Below, one piece after another: positions 17,842-26,774 of a stretch of 64,000 bases of DNA. Origin of the DNA: AWTP1-13 sp035550075 (GTDB lineage: Bacteria; Pseudomonadota; Alphaproteobacteria; Rhizobiales; Hyphomicrobiaceae). Positions within the stretch are counted from its first letter, which is position 1. Each line of letters begins with the position of its first letter. The position numbers and the translations under genes were made by a program. The notes below the pieces were generated by a model, which searched no databases, was not told where the DNA came from, and saw only the letters and a list, made by a program, of their open reading frames with translations. The stretch lies in NCBI GenBank assembly GCA_035550075.1, contig DASZQG010000223.1, positions 1 to 64,000 of the forward strand, written 5' to 3'.

Positions 17842-18705
17842 ATGGACCCGTTTTTGCCGAAACTAGAAGATGCCGAGCGCCGGCGGCGGGGGCGGCTGAT
17901 CTTTAGCCACAGCAAGATTCCAGTGCGCGTGCTCGTGCCGAACGTATTCACCATTCTGAGCTTGTGCGCGGGACTGACGGCGATCCGAATGGCGATCGAG
18001 GCGCGTTTCGAGATGTCTATTGCGCTGATCGTCATTGCCGCCTTGCTCGACGGAGTGGACGGCCGCCTCGCGCGCGCTCTCAAGGCCCAATCCAGGTTCG
18101 GTGCCGAGCTTGATAGCCTTGCCGATTTCGTCAACTTTGGCGTCGCGCCAGCAGTCGTGACGTTCATATGGGGACTGACCAGCCTGCGCGGCTTTGGCTG
18201 GATCGTTGCGCTTCTCTTCGCGCTCGCCATGGGCCTGCGGCTGGCGCGCTTCAATGCCACGATCGACGTCGAAAAACCGGAATGGCAGGCCAACTATTTC
18301 ACCGGCATGCCGGCGCCAGCGGGGGCAATAACCGTGCTGCTGCCCTTATACCTTGATGGCATCGGCCTGTTCGATGTGCGCGCTTGGCCAATTCTGGTGG
18401 CGCTTTACATGTTGGCCATGGCCTGCCTGCTGGTTTCGACGATTCCGACATTCTCCGGCAAGCTGCTGGGTGAGCGGATCTCGAACGAATATGTCTTGCC
18501 GAGCCTGGTTGCCGTGGCGGCGCTGATAGCGCTTTTGCTCACCTATCCCTACGGAACGCTGACGCTTGCGACACTTCTCTATCTCGCGGCAATTCCGATC
18601 AGCTACCGGCGGTTTGAGCGCAAGCTCGAGGAACCCGCTCAGACGGTACCGCGGTCACGCGATAGCATCGTTATTGAGACGCCGAGGCCGGACATCAAGC
18701 ACTAA
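17842..18705 (+). CDS. pssA: CDP-diacylglycerol-serine O-phosphatidyltransferase
   Basis: PssA makes phosphatidylserine from CDP-diacylglycerol and serine. The CDP-alcohol phosphotransferase motif is complete: Asp 73-Gly-x2-Ala-Arg-x8-Gly 87-x3-Asp 91-x3-Asp 95, in LLDGVDGRLARAL and FGAELDSLADF. About six to eight hydrophobic helices span residues 30-245. The 287-residue length is typical. With psd immediately upstream, the pair forms the phosphatidylethanolamine pathway. It converges on manC. Confidence 0.95.
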   Translation: MDPFLPKLEDAERRRRGRLIFSHSKIPVRVLVPNVFTILSLCAGLTAIRMAIEARFEMSIALIVIAALLDGVDGRLARALKAQSRFGAELDSLADFVNFGVAPAVVTFIWGLTSLRGFGWIVALLFALAMGLRLARFNATIDVEKPEWQANYFTGMPAPAGAITVLLPLYLDGIGLFDVRAWPILVALYMLAMACLLVSTIPTFSGKLLGERISNEYVLPSLVAVAALIALLLTYPYGTLTLATLLYLAAIPISYRRFERKLEEPAQTVPRSRDSIVIETPRPDIKH

Positions 18706-18725
18706 TTCTCCCGGCTCCTGGCGGG

Positions 18726-20168
18726 CTACTTGGTCTCATCGGGCGAGCGGTTGTAGACATCGTCGGCGCGCACGATGTCATCCTCACCGAGATAGCTGCC
18801 GATCTGCACTTCGATCATTTCCAGCGGCGTCTTGCCCGGGTTCTCCAGGCGATGCCACTGCGTTGCGACGATGTAGACCGACTGGTTCTCGTAGACGAGC
18901 TTTTCCTCGTCGCCGACCGTGACTTTGGCGGTGCCGTGCACCACCACCCAGTGCTCCGACCGGTGATGGTGCATTTGCATGGAGAGCTTGCCGCCCGGCT
19001 TGACGTGCAACAGCTTGACCTGGAAGCGCGGGCCAGAATTCAGCGTTTCGAAGTATCCCCACGGCCGGTAGTTGCGGATGTGCTGCTCGCGCTCCTTGCG
19101 CCCGGCCGCTTTGAGCGTGGCCACGATCCCGGAAACGTTCTCAGCCTCTTCACGGTCGGCCACCAGCAATGCGTCCGGTGTATCGATGATGACCAGGTTG
19201 TTCACCCCGAGCGTCGCCACCAACGCCCTTTCCGAATGTACGTAGCTGTTTGTGGTGCTTTCGAGCACGCCGTCTCCGGTCACGGCGTTACCATGCTCGT
19301 CGCGTGGGCTCACCTCCCAAAGCGACGACCAGGAACCCACATCGCTCCAACCGACGTCGACCGGTATTACGACCGCGCCCGCCGTGCGCTCCATCACGGC
19401 ATAGTCGATCGAGATATTGTTCGCCCCCGCAAATGCCTCGCGGTCAAGTCTCAAGAATCCGAGATCCTCTCGCGCACCTTCAACCGCTTTCTTCACTGCA
19501 GAAAGGAGCGACGGCTCCAAACGGTCAAGCTCCGCCAGGAAGGCTCGGGCCGTGAAGACAAAGATACCGCTGTTCCAGACATAGTTCCCGGATGACAGAT
19601 AGTCCTCCGCCACTGTCCTGTCAGGCTTTTCGGTGAACGCTTCGGCGACGAATGCACCGTCAAAGCCAGTGAGCGCCGCGCCCACGCGAATGTAGCCATA
19701 GCCGGTGTGCGGAACGGTCGGTCGTATGCCGAACAACACGAGCTTGCCCGTCGCCGCGACACGAGCTGCCTGCAACACCGCCTTGCGGAAACTGGCCTCG
19801 TCCCTGATCATGTGATCCGACGGCATGACCACCATGATGCCGTCCGGGTCCCGTCGCGCGATCAGCAGCGCGGCAGCAGCAATCGCGGGCGCGGTATTGC
19901 GACCGACGGGTTCGAGAACGATAGCGCCGGGCTGTACCCCGACACTTTCGGCCTCCGCCTTCACCAGGAAGCGATGATCATTGTTGCAGATGACGAGAGG
20001 CGGTGAAAAACCCTCGGCAGTCGGAAGCCGCTGCAGGGTGGCGGCCAGAAAGCTCGACTTCTGCTCAGGTGAAAAACGAATGAACTGCTTGGGGTACATT
20101 GCCCGCGATAGCGGCCACAGGCGGGTTCCTGCCCCTCCGGAAAGGACGACCGGGTAAATGGGTTGCAT
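18726..20168 (-). CDS. manC: mannose-1-phosphate guanylyltransferase/mannose-6-phosphate isomerase
   Basis: This 480-residue type II bifunctional enzyme makes GDP-mannose. The N-terminal nucleotidyltransferase has the pyrophosphorylase signature VVLSGGAGTRLWPLSR and AFTEKPDRTVAEDYL. The C-terminal cupin isomerase domain (about residues 355-480) has PWGYFETLNSGPRF, KPGGKLSMQMHHHRSEHWVVV with metal-binding His residues, and GTAKVTVG. The ATG at 20168 matches the family start and has GAGG eight bases upstream. No other polysaccharide gene is nearby. Confidence 0.95.
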   Translation of the reverse strand: MQPIYPVVLSGGAGTRLWPLSRAMYPKQFIRFSPEQKSSFLAATLQRLPTAEGFSPPLVICNNDHRFLVKAEAESVGVQPGAIVLEPVGRNTAPAIAAAALLIARRDPDGIMVVMPSDHMIRDEASFRKAVLQAARVAATGKLVLFGIRPTVPHTGYGYIRVGAALTGFDGAFVAEAFTEKPDRTVAEDYLSSGNYVWNSGIFVFTARAFLAELDRLEPSLLSAVKKAVEGAREDLGFLRLDREAFAGANNISIDYAVMERTAGAVVIPVDVGWSDVGSWSSLWEVSPRDEHGNAVTGDGVLESTTNSYVHSERALVATLGVNNLVIIDTPDALLVADREEAENVSGIVATLKAAGRKEREQHIRNYRPWGYFETLNSGPRFQVKLLHVKPGGKLSMQMHHHRSEHWVVVHGTAKVTVGDEEKLVYENQSVYIVATQWHRLENPGKTPLEMIEVQIGSYLGEDDIVRADDVYNRSPDETK

Positions 20169-20294
20169 CGCCTTCGCCTCACGCCCTGGCATCAGTTAGC
20201 AGCGCCTTGACGCTTGCTCAAGCAAGGGCTGGGCCAACGTCCGGGAAAAATCGCGCCCGGCTGAGGGGGTTGCTACCGAAGCAGGGGCTGTGAC

Positions 20295-22166
20295 CTAGCG
20301 TTGCTGCTGCAGTCTTTCGCGGATCGAGCGCAGGCTCGTCCCATTTGGAGCGGCGGCTGGAGGCTGTTCGCGCCGAATGCTCGGAACCTCGCGGGGCCGT
20401 TGGCTGCGCGGGTCTTCAACGACGGGCGGTGGGCCCTGGTCCGGAGCCAGGTTCATAGTCTCAGCCAGCATGGCCAAGCTTTGGCCCTCTGCCGCCAGGC
20501 TTGAATTGCGCCAGCGGTCGACGATCGCCTCAAGGAAGCCTTCGTCACCGACCGACTTCTGCCAGGCTTCGGTAAACCGCGCAGTGGAACTTCGCGGCAT
20601 GCAGTGCCGCGGCAACTCGTCGAAGGTCAACCGGACCGGCAGCGTCACCCCGTCACCGAATGCGATCGCCTCGCGCTGGCCAAGAGCTGGCAGGAACTCC
20701 AACAGACCGGACCCCGTATCGGCAATGGCAGAAGTGACAATCTCCTGGTCGCGGTCGTTCGACATGCGCAATGCGAACACCGTATTGCACTGAGACAAAA
20801 TCGTCGGATCGATTTCTGCGGGCCGCTGCGTAACAATGCACAGTGACGCGCCGTATTTGCGACCTTCTTTGGCGATCTTGGCAATGGCCCGCCGACACGG
20901 CTCGAAACCGACGCCCGGTGTCGCCGGCACATACCGATGTGCCTCTTCGCAAACAAGCGTGACCGGAACCTTGCCTTCGCTCCAAAGCGCAAAGTCGAAC
21001 GTCATGCGGCACAGCACCGAAACCACGACGTTGATGATTTCCGTCGGCAACCCTGTCAGCTCAAGAATGGTGATCGGCTTGTCACTAACCGGCACGCGGA
21101 AGATACGTCCCAGGATCTGGGCCATGCCGTCGTATACCGTAAGCGAGCCGAACATGAAGGCATAGCGCGGGTCCTGGCTGATCGTCTCGAGCCGCGTCTT
21201 CAAGTTGCGGTAGGGCGAGAGGTCGCGCTTGTTCTCGAGCTTGCCCATACGATCGTCGATCATCGCCAACAGATCGGACATGCGATAGGGAACGGGCGTG
21301 TCGACCGTGAACTTGGATTCACCGCCCGGACGTCTCAACCCGTCGCGCGAGTTGCCGCGACCCGCGCCGTAGCGGCTTTTCGCCAGCGGAATCAGCTCCT
21401 GAAGGATTTCGATCTCGGCTTTGCGGTCGTTCGGACTGCCGATAAGAACTTCAACAAGCTCCTCGAATGTCAGCAGCCAGTAGGGCAACTGCATGTTGCG
21501 CTGACTGATAACCTCGCCCCAATCGCCAAAGGCGGGAGCGTACTCGTTGTGAGGGTCGAGAAGCACGATGTGGGCCGCGGGATTGCGCTGAAGGATCGAG
21601 CGCAGGATCAAGGCCGTGGTGCAGGATTTACCCGTGCCTGTGGTGCCGAGCACCGCAAAGTGTTTCCCGAGCAGATCGTCGACCCGGATCATCGCGGAAA
21701 TCGACGGGTCCTGCCGGATCGCGCCGATCCGCACCGAGTTTTTCTTGTCTCCGCAAAAGGCCAGTTCGAGTTCCTGGCGCGAGGCGACGCGGACGCGATC
21801 GCCAAGCGCCGGATAGACGCTCACGCCGCGATTGAACGAAGCTGCGACTCCATCGCCGTCTTTTCGCAGCTCGCCAACAAGGCCGAGCTCCGCGATCCAA
21901 AGCTCGGAGTCGCCTTCGCGCTGCGCCGGCACGGGTACGCTGAGAGCGGAGACAATTGCCAAAACAGCCGTGTTGGTCGTGTCGATTGCAAACAGCGTAC
22001 CCATCTCCGGGCGTTGCCGGGGCAGGCGCGCTGAAGCGCCATCGCTCGGCTCGATGACATCGAGCATCACGATCGCCTTCGATCCCGTCACCGACACGAT
22101 GCGGCCAATCGACGAATCAAACTGCTCTGCCGAGCGCTCTGGCTTAAGCGGCGCTTGGAGTTGCAT
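20295..22166 (-). CDS. HerA-like ATPase (DUF87 domain)
   Basis: The 623-residue protein has an N-terminal beta-barrel (HAS-barrel-like, about residues 20-130, GRIVSVTGSKAIVMLDV), then a FtsK/HerA-type P-loop domain with Walker A GTTGTGKSCTTALIL near residue 175, VLLDPHNEYAPAFGDW, Walker B-like VTLVCEEAHRYVP and sensor region LCIVTQRPAEIDPTILSQCNTVFALRMSND. HerA ATPases are hexameric DNA translocases, usually with a NurA nuclease. No nurA is in this window. The gene start overlaps the end of a histidine kinase gene by 23 bases. The role here is unknown. Confidence 0.85.
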   Translation of the reverse strand: MQLQAPLKPERSAEQFDSSIGRIVSVTGSKAIVMLDVIEPSDGASARLPRQRPEMGTLFAIDTTNTAVLAIVSALSVPVPAQREGDSELWIAELGLVGELRKDGDGVAASFNRGVSVYPALGDRVRVASRQELELAFCGDKKNSVRIGAIRQDPSISAMIRVDDLLGKHFAVLGTTGTGKSCTTALILRSILQRNPAAHIVLLDPHNEYAPAFGDWGEVISQRNMQLPYWLLTFEELVEVLIGSPNDRKAEIEILQELIPLAKSRYGAGRGNSRDGLRRPGGESKFTVDTPVPYRMSDLLAMIDDRMGKLENKRDLSPYRNLKTRLETISQDPRYAFMFGSLTVYDGMAQILGRIFRVPVSDKPITILELTGLPTEIINVVVSVLCRMTFDFALWSEGKVPVTLVCEEAHRYVPATPGVGFEPCRRAIAKIAKEGRKYGASLCIVTQRPAEIDPTILSQCNTVFALRMSNDRDQEIVTSAIADTGSGLLEFLPALGQREAIAFGDGVTLPVRLTFDELPRHCMPRSSTARFTEAWQKSVGDEGFLEAIVDRWRNSSLAAEGQSLAMLAETMNLAPDQGPPPVVEDPRSQRPREVPSIRREQPPAAAPNGTSLRSIRERLQQQR

Positions 22167-23085
22167 GACCTATCGTCCCTTCGTGTTCACCCTCAGGTAT
22201 AAAATCCGCACCGGCCCCAAGCAGAAGGTCACGCCCGTGCATGACTGACACCTCGGCTGCAGGAGGAAGGAAGACACCAACCTCCGTCCCGAGCGATTTG
22301 GCGCTGCGAATTTCAAGTCTGCCGCCATGCAGCTGGATCAAGGCTTTGGCGATGGGGAGCCCTAGGCCTGCGCCTTCGCGCCAGCGCGAGCGGCCGGCAT
22401 CGACCTGGCCGAACGGAGTCAGTGCGACGGCAATCTCGTCCTTGGTCATCCCGATGCCGGTGTCGCACACGAAGACTGCCGTACCCCCACCGGAGTGCGT
22501 TGTGGCCTCGATGGAGATGACACCGCCCGGTGGCGTGAAGCGAATGGCATTGCTGATCAGGTTGCCGAAAATCTGGCGCAGTTTGGCCGGATCACCTTTG
22601 ACATGAGGCAACATCGTTTGAATGTTGCTTTCGAGCGTAACGCCAAGTTCGCTCGCGGACGGTTTGAAATTGGCGACGGCTGCACGAAGGATCTCGCCAA
22701 GGTCGACCTCGCACGCGTCGAGCGTATATTTTCCGCTCTGCATCTTGGAAATGTCGAGGATGTCATTGATCACCGCCAGCAGATGCGTGGCAGCGTCGCG
22801 AATGAGCCCAGCGTATTCGATCACCTCCGCGTTCTTGATCTGGCGCGTTTCGTGTTCACTGAGCAACTTCGCGAAGCCGATCACAGTATTGAGCGGCGTG
22901 CGCAACTCATGGCTCATGTTGGAGATGAATTCGGATTTCACCTTGCTCGCCAACTGCGATTCGATGCGTGCGGCGTGCTCGGCAACACGCGCCCTGTGAC
23001 GCAGCACGGCGTCAGCCAGCAACGCGGAGTACTCGCCCATAAGCGAGCTGTTTCTTCCCGACCCTGACGCACCACCACCAAACAT
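22144..23085 (-). CDS. cytoplasmic sensor histidine kinase
   Basis: This 313-residue kinase lacks any transmembrane segment or recognisable input domain. After about 40 helical residues comes the H box FISNMSHELRTPLNTVIGFAKLL (His about 59), then the N box RQIFGNLISNAIRFTPPGG, the G1 box VCDTGIGM and the G2 box GAGLGLPIAKALI. No receiver domain or response-regulator gene is adjacent, so the partner is unknown. It overlaps the HerA-like ATPase gene downstream by 23 bases, implying coupled translation. Pairing of a soluble kinase with a HerA-type ATPase is unusual to me. Confidence 0.87.
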   Translation of the reverse strand: MFGGGASGSGRNSSLMGEYSALLADAVLRHRARVAEHAARIESQLASKVKSEFISNMSHELRTPLNTVIGFAKLLSEHETRQIKNAEVIEYAGLIRDAATHLLAVINDILDISKMQSGKYTLDACEVDLGEILRAAVANFKPSASELGVTLESNIQTMLPHVKGDPAKLRQIFGNLISNAIRFTPPGGVISIEATTHSGGGTAVFVCDTGIGMTKDEIAVALTPFGQVDAGRSRWREGAGLGLPIAKALIQLHGGRLEIRSAKSLGTEVGVFLPPAAEVSVMHGRDLLLGAGADFIPEGEHEGTIGHATPSAA

Positions 23086-23476
23086 GGCTGGACAACTCTC
23101 CGCCCTCGGATGAGCAGACTAGGTGGCAGACCATAACTTGAGGTTAATCCAGCAGAACAACCGCAGCGCGCGCCGCCAATCTTCGCTTAACCGTTGCAAT
23201 GCCCAAGCCGGGCGCTCGCCGGGCGCTTACCCGACCGACGCGTCAGATTTTGCTAACCCCGTTGCACCCTTGAAACCCGACCTATGTTCGCGAAGCAAGG
23301 CGCGCGTGGCCGCCGAAATCCGCCTGCCGATCCCCCGGCCTCGACGTGTGTGCGACAAGTTTTCGTTAGGGTTGATCGCTTTGGGCGCACGGTGTCTAAT
23401 CAGATCGGGGACCGTTAAACCGTAAGCGCGATGGTGAGCGGCTGGCGGGCTTTGTTCAATGTAGGAGGCGAAGGAA
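23086..23476 (+). other. divergent intergenic region, no gene seen
   Basis: This 391-base stretch separates the histidine kinase (leftward) from the peroxiredoxin (rightward). It should hold both promoters. I see no credible reading frame, no terminator hairpin and no recognised operator. AGGAGG at 23462-23467 is the peroxiredoxin ribosome-binding site. Confidence 0.5.
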
Positions 23477-24136
23477 ATGACGCTCACAATTGGTGACACG
23501 GCACCGGATTTTGAAGCCGATACCACGTCGGGACGAATCCGTTTCCATGACTGGATCGGCAACAGCTGGGCCGTGCTGTTTTCCCACCCCAAAGACTTCA
23601 CGCCTGTCTGCACGACGGAACTCGGCTACATGGCCAGGATCAAGCCCGAGTTCGACAAGCGCGGCGTGAAAATCATCGGTCTAAGCGTCGATCCTGTCGA
23701 CCGGCACTCAAAGTGGGCCGACGATATCAAGGAAACCCAGGGCTATGCGCCCAACTACCCGATGATCGGCGATCCTGAACTCAAGATTGCCAAGGCGTAT
23801 GGAATGCTGCCCGCGAACACAACGGGCACGTCGGAAGGACGCACTGCCAACGACAATCAGACGGTGCGCAACGTGTTCGTCGTTGGACCCGACAAGAAGA
23901 TCAAGCTGGTGCTGACTTATCCAATGTCCACCGGGCGGAACTTCGATGAGGTGCTCCGTGTAGTGGACTCGCTGCAATTGACCGCAAAGCACAAGGTGTC
24001 GACCCCGGTCAATTGGAAGTACGGCGAGGACGTGATCATTTCGGGCTCGGTCTCAGACGAAGAAGCCAAGAAGCAGTACCCGAACGGCTGGAAAGCACCC
24101 AAGCCGTATATTCGAATCGTGCCGCAGCCGCGCTAG
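23477..24136 (+). CDS. 1-Cys peroxiredoxin (Prx6 type)
   Basis: The 219-residue thiol peroxidase reduces peroxides. The peroxidatic Cys is at about 45 in the motif HPKDFTPVCTTELG. The long C-terminal domain (FDEVLRVVDSLQLT...TPVNWKYGEDVII...EAKKQYPNGW) is the Prx6 signature, and there is no resolving Cys in the usual 2-Cys position. The ribosome-binding site AGGAGG is strong and well spaced, suggesting high expression. A clear intrinsic terminator follows at 24156-24196, so it is probably monocistronic. Confidence 0.95.
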   Translation: MTLTIGDTAPDFEADTTSGRIRFHDWIGNSWAVLFSHPKDFTPVCTTELGYMARIKPEFDKRGVKIIGLSVDPVDRHSKWADDIKETQGYAPNYPMIGDPELKIAKAYGMLPANTTGTSEGRTANDNQTVRNVFVVGPDKKIKLVLTYPMSTGRNFDEVLRVVDSLQLTAKHKVSTPVNWKYGEDVIISGSVSDEEAKKQYPNGWKAPKPYIRIVPQPR

Positions 24137-24155
24137 CGGATTGCTTTTCACTTCT

Positions 24156-24196
24156 GGAGGGATGCGCACATACGCCGCGTCCCTCCGTTCGTTTTT
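24156..24196 (+). terminator. intrinsic terminator after the peroxiredoxin gene
   Basis: GGAGGGATGCG (24156-24166) pairs with CGCGTCCCTCC (24176-24186) in an 11-bp stem with one G-T wobble around a 9-base loop. TTTTT follows at 24192-24196. It starts 20 bases after the peroxiredoxin stop. Confidence 0.75.
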
Positions 24197-24339
24197 CGGC
24201 TCCAGTATTCTTGTGCCATTGCATCGCGGAGGCTTATGGGCACGAGAAAATGCCATGCGCGACTGATTTGTAGATAGGGATGACTGCCGCGGGCACCTGC
24301 GCTAGAAATATCGTGTTGCGTCCCGGGGTAGAGGCAAGC

Positions 24340-25377
24340 ATGATTTTCCGCCAACTCTTCGACAGCGTTTCAAGCACGTACAGCTACCTCCTGGCGAGCC
24401 GGCGAGGGGGCGAGGCCCTGATCATCGATCCGGTGCTGGAAAAGGTCGACCGCTACCTCCAGCTCGTCAGAGAACTCGACCTCAGGCTCGTCAAGGCCGT
24501 GGATACCCACATTCACGCCGACCACATCACGGGCCTGGGCGCTCTACGCGATCGCACCCAATGCATCACGGTCATGGGGGAAAACGCGAAAGTCGATGTG
24601 GTGTCAATGCGCGTGACCGAGGGCGACAAGCTGACCATCGAGGGCCTCAGCCTCGATGTTCTCTATACCCCGGGCCATACGGACGATTCCTACAGTTACC
24701 TCTTGCGGGATCGCGTGTTCACTGGTGACACGCTGCTGATCCGAGGTACCGGCCGCACCGACTTTCAAAACGGCAGCGCGCGTGCCCAGTACGAATCGCT
24801 GTTTGGAAAGCTCCTCAAACTCCCCGAGGAGACGTTCGTCTTTCCAGCCCACGACTACAAGGGCGACATGGTCTCCACCATCGGCGAAGAAAAGCGGTTC
24901 AACCCACGGCTTCAGGTCAAATCCGTCGATGAGTACATCGACCTGATGAGCAAGCTTAACCTGCCCAATCCCAAAATGATGGACGTCGCCGTGCCGGCGA
25001 ACATGCGCGTTGGACTTGCCCAGGACGAGATTGCGCGCAAGGGGTGGGCGGTAATGCCAGCGCAAGCCATCGGTTTGATACGCGAGCCTGGCGTAGCGCT
25101 CATCGATTTGCGCGAGCGCGGCGAGCGCGAAAAGCACGGCATGATTCCAGGGTCGCTACATGCGCCCTACCCCGATCTGCAGGAGAACATTCGCCCCGGC
25201 GGAATGCTGCATGAGCTGGCCACCGCCACAGGCAAACGCATCTTGTTCTATTGCGCGTTCGGAGAGCGCTCAGCCATGGCCGTGCAAGCGGCGCAGGACG
25301 CGGGCATCGCGTCGGCTTGCCATATCCATGGCGGTATAGACGCCTGGCGCAAGGCGGGCGGGCAACTGGCGCACTAG
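24340..25377 (+). CDS. metallo-beta-lactamase fold/rhodanese fusion (persulfide dioxygenase-like)
   Basis: The 345-residue protein joins two domains. Residues 1-225 form a metallo-beta-lactamase-fold hydrolase with DTHIHADHITG (His 57, His 59, Asp 61, His 62), TPGHTDDSYSYLL, FTGDTLLIRGTGRTDFQNG and PAHDYKG. These are the features of ETHE1/glyoxalase II-like persulfide dioxygenases. Residues 250-345 form a rhodanese domain with ALIDLRERGEREKHGMIPGS and active-site Cys in FYCAFGERSAMAV. The likely role is oxidation of glutathione persulfide plus sulfur transfer. I chose ATG 24340 for its GAGG and family start; an upstream in-frame ATG at 24280 would add 20 residues. Confidence 0.88.
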   Translation: MIFRQLFDSVSSTYSYLLASRRGGEALIIDPVLEKVDRYLQLVRELDLRLVKAVDTHIHADHITGLGALRDRTQCITVMGENAKVDVVSMRVTEGDKLTIEGLSLDVLYTPGHTDDSYSYLLRDRVFTGDTLLIRGTGRTDFQNGSARAQYESLFGKLLKLPEETFVFPAHDYKGDMVSTIGEEKRFNPRLQVKSVDEYIDLMSKLNLPNPKMMDVAVPANMRVGLAQDEIARKGWAVMPAQAIGLIREPGVALIDLRERGEREKHGMIPGSLHAPYPDLQENIRPGGMLHELATATGKRILFYCAFGERSAMAVQAAQDAGIASACHIHGGIDAWRKAGGQLAH

Positions 25378-25494
25378 CGAACCCGTCTGCGGACGAAGGA
25401 CGGTCTCGGCCAAGCCTTTCCCTGCCTCGTGACGAGAACGCGGCAGGCAAAGCCGACCGCAGGCCGCCGGTAACCCGTCGGCCGCCGTGGGACG

Positions 25495-26349
25495 CTACCC
25501 GGCTTTTTTCATTTCGTGCGGCTTTGCATTGGGAAAGAACTGCTGCTCTCCGTTGATCCGGAAACCGCGAATTGCGTTTTGCCCTTCGGCGGACAGCAGC
25601 CAATCGATAAACGCTTGCCCTTCGGCCTTTTTCACATTCGGGTGCTTGGCGGGATTGACCAGCATCACGCCGTATTGATTGAACAGTTTCGGATCACCCT
25701 CCACCATGATTTTGTAGTCACCGCGGTTCTTGAAATTCGACCAAGTCGCCCTGTCGGTGAGGATGTAGGCCCCCATACCAACGCCGGTGTTGATAGTTGC
25801 GCCCATACCGCTTCCCGCCTCCCGGTACCATTTCCCTGAGGCGGCTTTGGCATCGACGCCGGCGGCCTTCCACAGGCGCATCTCAGCTTTGTTCGTTCCG
25901 CTGTCGTCCCCGCGGGATACGAACGGAGCTTGAGCCGCGGCAATCTTCTTGAAAGCCGCCGCGACGTCCTTGGAGCCTGCGATGCCGGCCGGATCCTTGG
26001 CCGGTCCTATGACAACGAAATCGTTGTACATCACGTCAAAACGCTTCACGCCGCCGCCCGCGGCGACAAACTTCTCCTCCGACGCCTTGTCATGAACAAA
26101 CAGAACATCGCCATCGCCGTTGGCAGCATTCTTGATGGCCTGGCCGGTTCCGACCGCCACCACCCGAACTTCAATGCCTGTTTTTGCGGTGAACTTGGGC
26201 AGCAGATATTCGAACAGGCCGGAATTCTCGGTGGATGTGGTGGACTGGACGATGATGAATTTGCCAGAGCCGGATTGCGCCGCTGCGGGGAGGGTCCCGG
26301 CGCAGGCACTGACCAGGGCTAACAAAAAGCGCAAGTTGGCCAATTCCAT
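25495..26349 (-). CDS. tupA: tungstate ABC transporter substrate-binding protein
   Basis: The 284-residue protein has a signal peptide (about residues 1-24, ending PAAAQ) and the TupA signature near the mature N-terminus: IVQSTTSTENSGLFEYLLPKF, TGIEVRVVAVGTGQAI and DGDVLFVHDKASEE. RGDDSGTNKAEMRLW and the C-terminal INGEQQFFPNA are also family features. TupA binds tungstate, sometimes molybdate, very tightly. The ATG at 26349 has AAGGAGG five bases upstream. No tupB permease or tupC ATPase is beside it: a convergent sulfur gene lies on one side and a tRNA on the other. It must use a transporter encoded elsewhere or be regulatory. Confidence 0.9.
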   Translation of the reverse strand: MELANLRFLLALVSACAGTLPAAAQSGSGKFIIVQSTTSTENSGLFEYLLPKFTAKTGIEVRVVAVGTGQAIKNAANGDGDVLFVHDKASEEKFVAAGGGVKRFDVMYNDFVVIGPAKDPAGIAGSKDVAAAFKKIAAAQAPFVSRGDDSGTNKAEMRLWKAAGVDAKAASGKWYREAGSGMGATINTGVGMGAYILTDRATWSNFKNRGDYKIMVEGDPKLFNQYGVMLVNPAKHPNVKKAEGQAFIDWLLSAEGQNAIRGFRINGEQQFFPNAKPHEMKKAG

Positions 26350-26414
26350 GGCTGCCTCCTTCCACCAAGCATCAACCAGCACATTATTCGCGATTTGTGC
26401 AATATTAGAAATTC

Positions 26415-26430
26415 TTGCATGAATATGCAA
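26415..26430. promoter_or_regulatory. palindrome upstream of tupA
   Basis: TTGCAT-GAAT-ATGCAA is a perfect 6-bp inverted repeat with a 4-base spacer, 66-81 bases upstream of the tupA ATG, in a locally AT-rich stretch. It may be an operator for a metal-responsive regulator; it does not match the ModE consensus I know. Confidence 0.4.
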
Positions 26431-26552
26431 TCCAGTTTGCGGAAAGAGGATCTTGGACCTAAAGCAAATGCTTTCTGCGGGAGGGCGGGAAGCCTGATAG
26501 GCACCGTCCGGCTGAACCCGATGACGGGCGATCACGAGTGAAAAAAGGGAAA

Positions 26553-26627
26553 TGGTGCCGCAGGAGGGATTTGAACCCCCGACCCACGCATTACGAATGC
26601 GTTGCTCTACCCCTGAGCTACTGCGGC
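26553..26627 (-). tRNA. tRNA-Thr (anticodon CGT)
   Basis: Read on the minus strand, GCCGCAG pairs with CTGCGGC, followed by A and an encoded CCA (26555-26553). The anticodon stem ACGCA/TGCGT holds loop TTCGTAA, giving CGT, which decodes ACG. The T arm contains GGTTCAAATCC. It lies between tupA and the Sel1-like gene, all on the minus strand. Confidence 0.97.
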
Positions 26628-26774
26628 TGCCTCGGCCTACATCATCGGGCCACGGGAGGCGCCATTGCCTCTTACGCGAAGGGGGAGGAGAGGACAAGCC
26701 GGCAAGTGCCGGTCAGCGCCCCCAAAACGCCCTTGGCCGGCAAATCTGCGAGCTATCAGCGCAGAACCGCCTGG

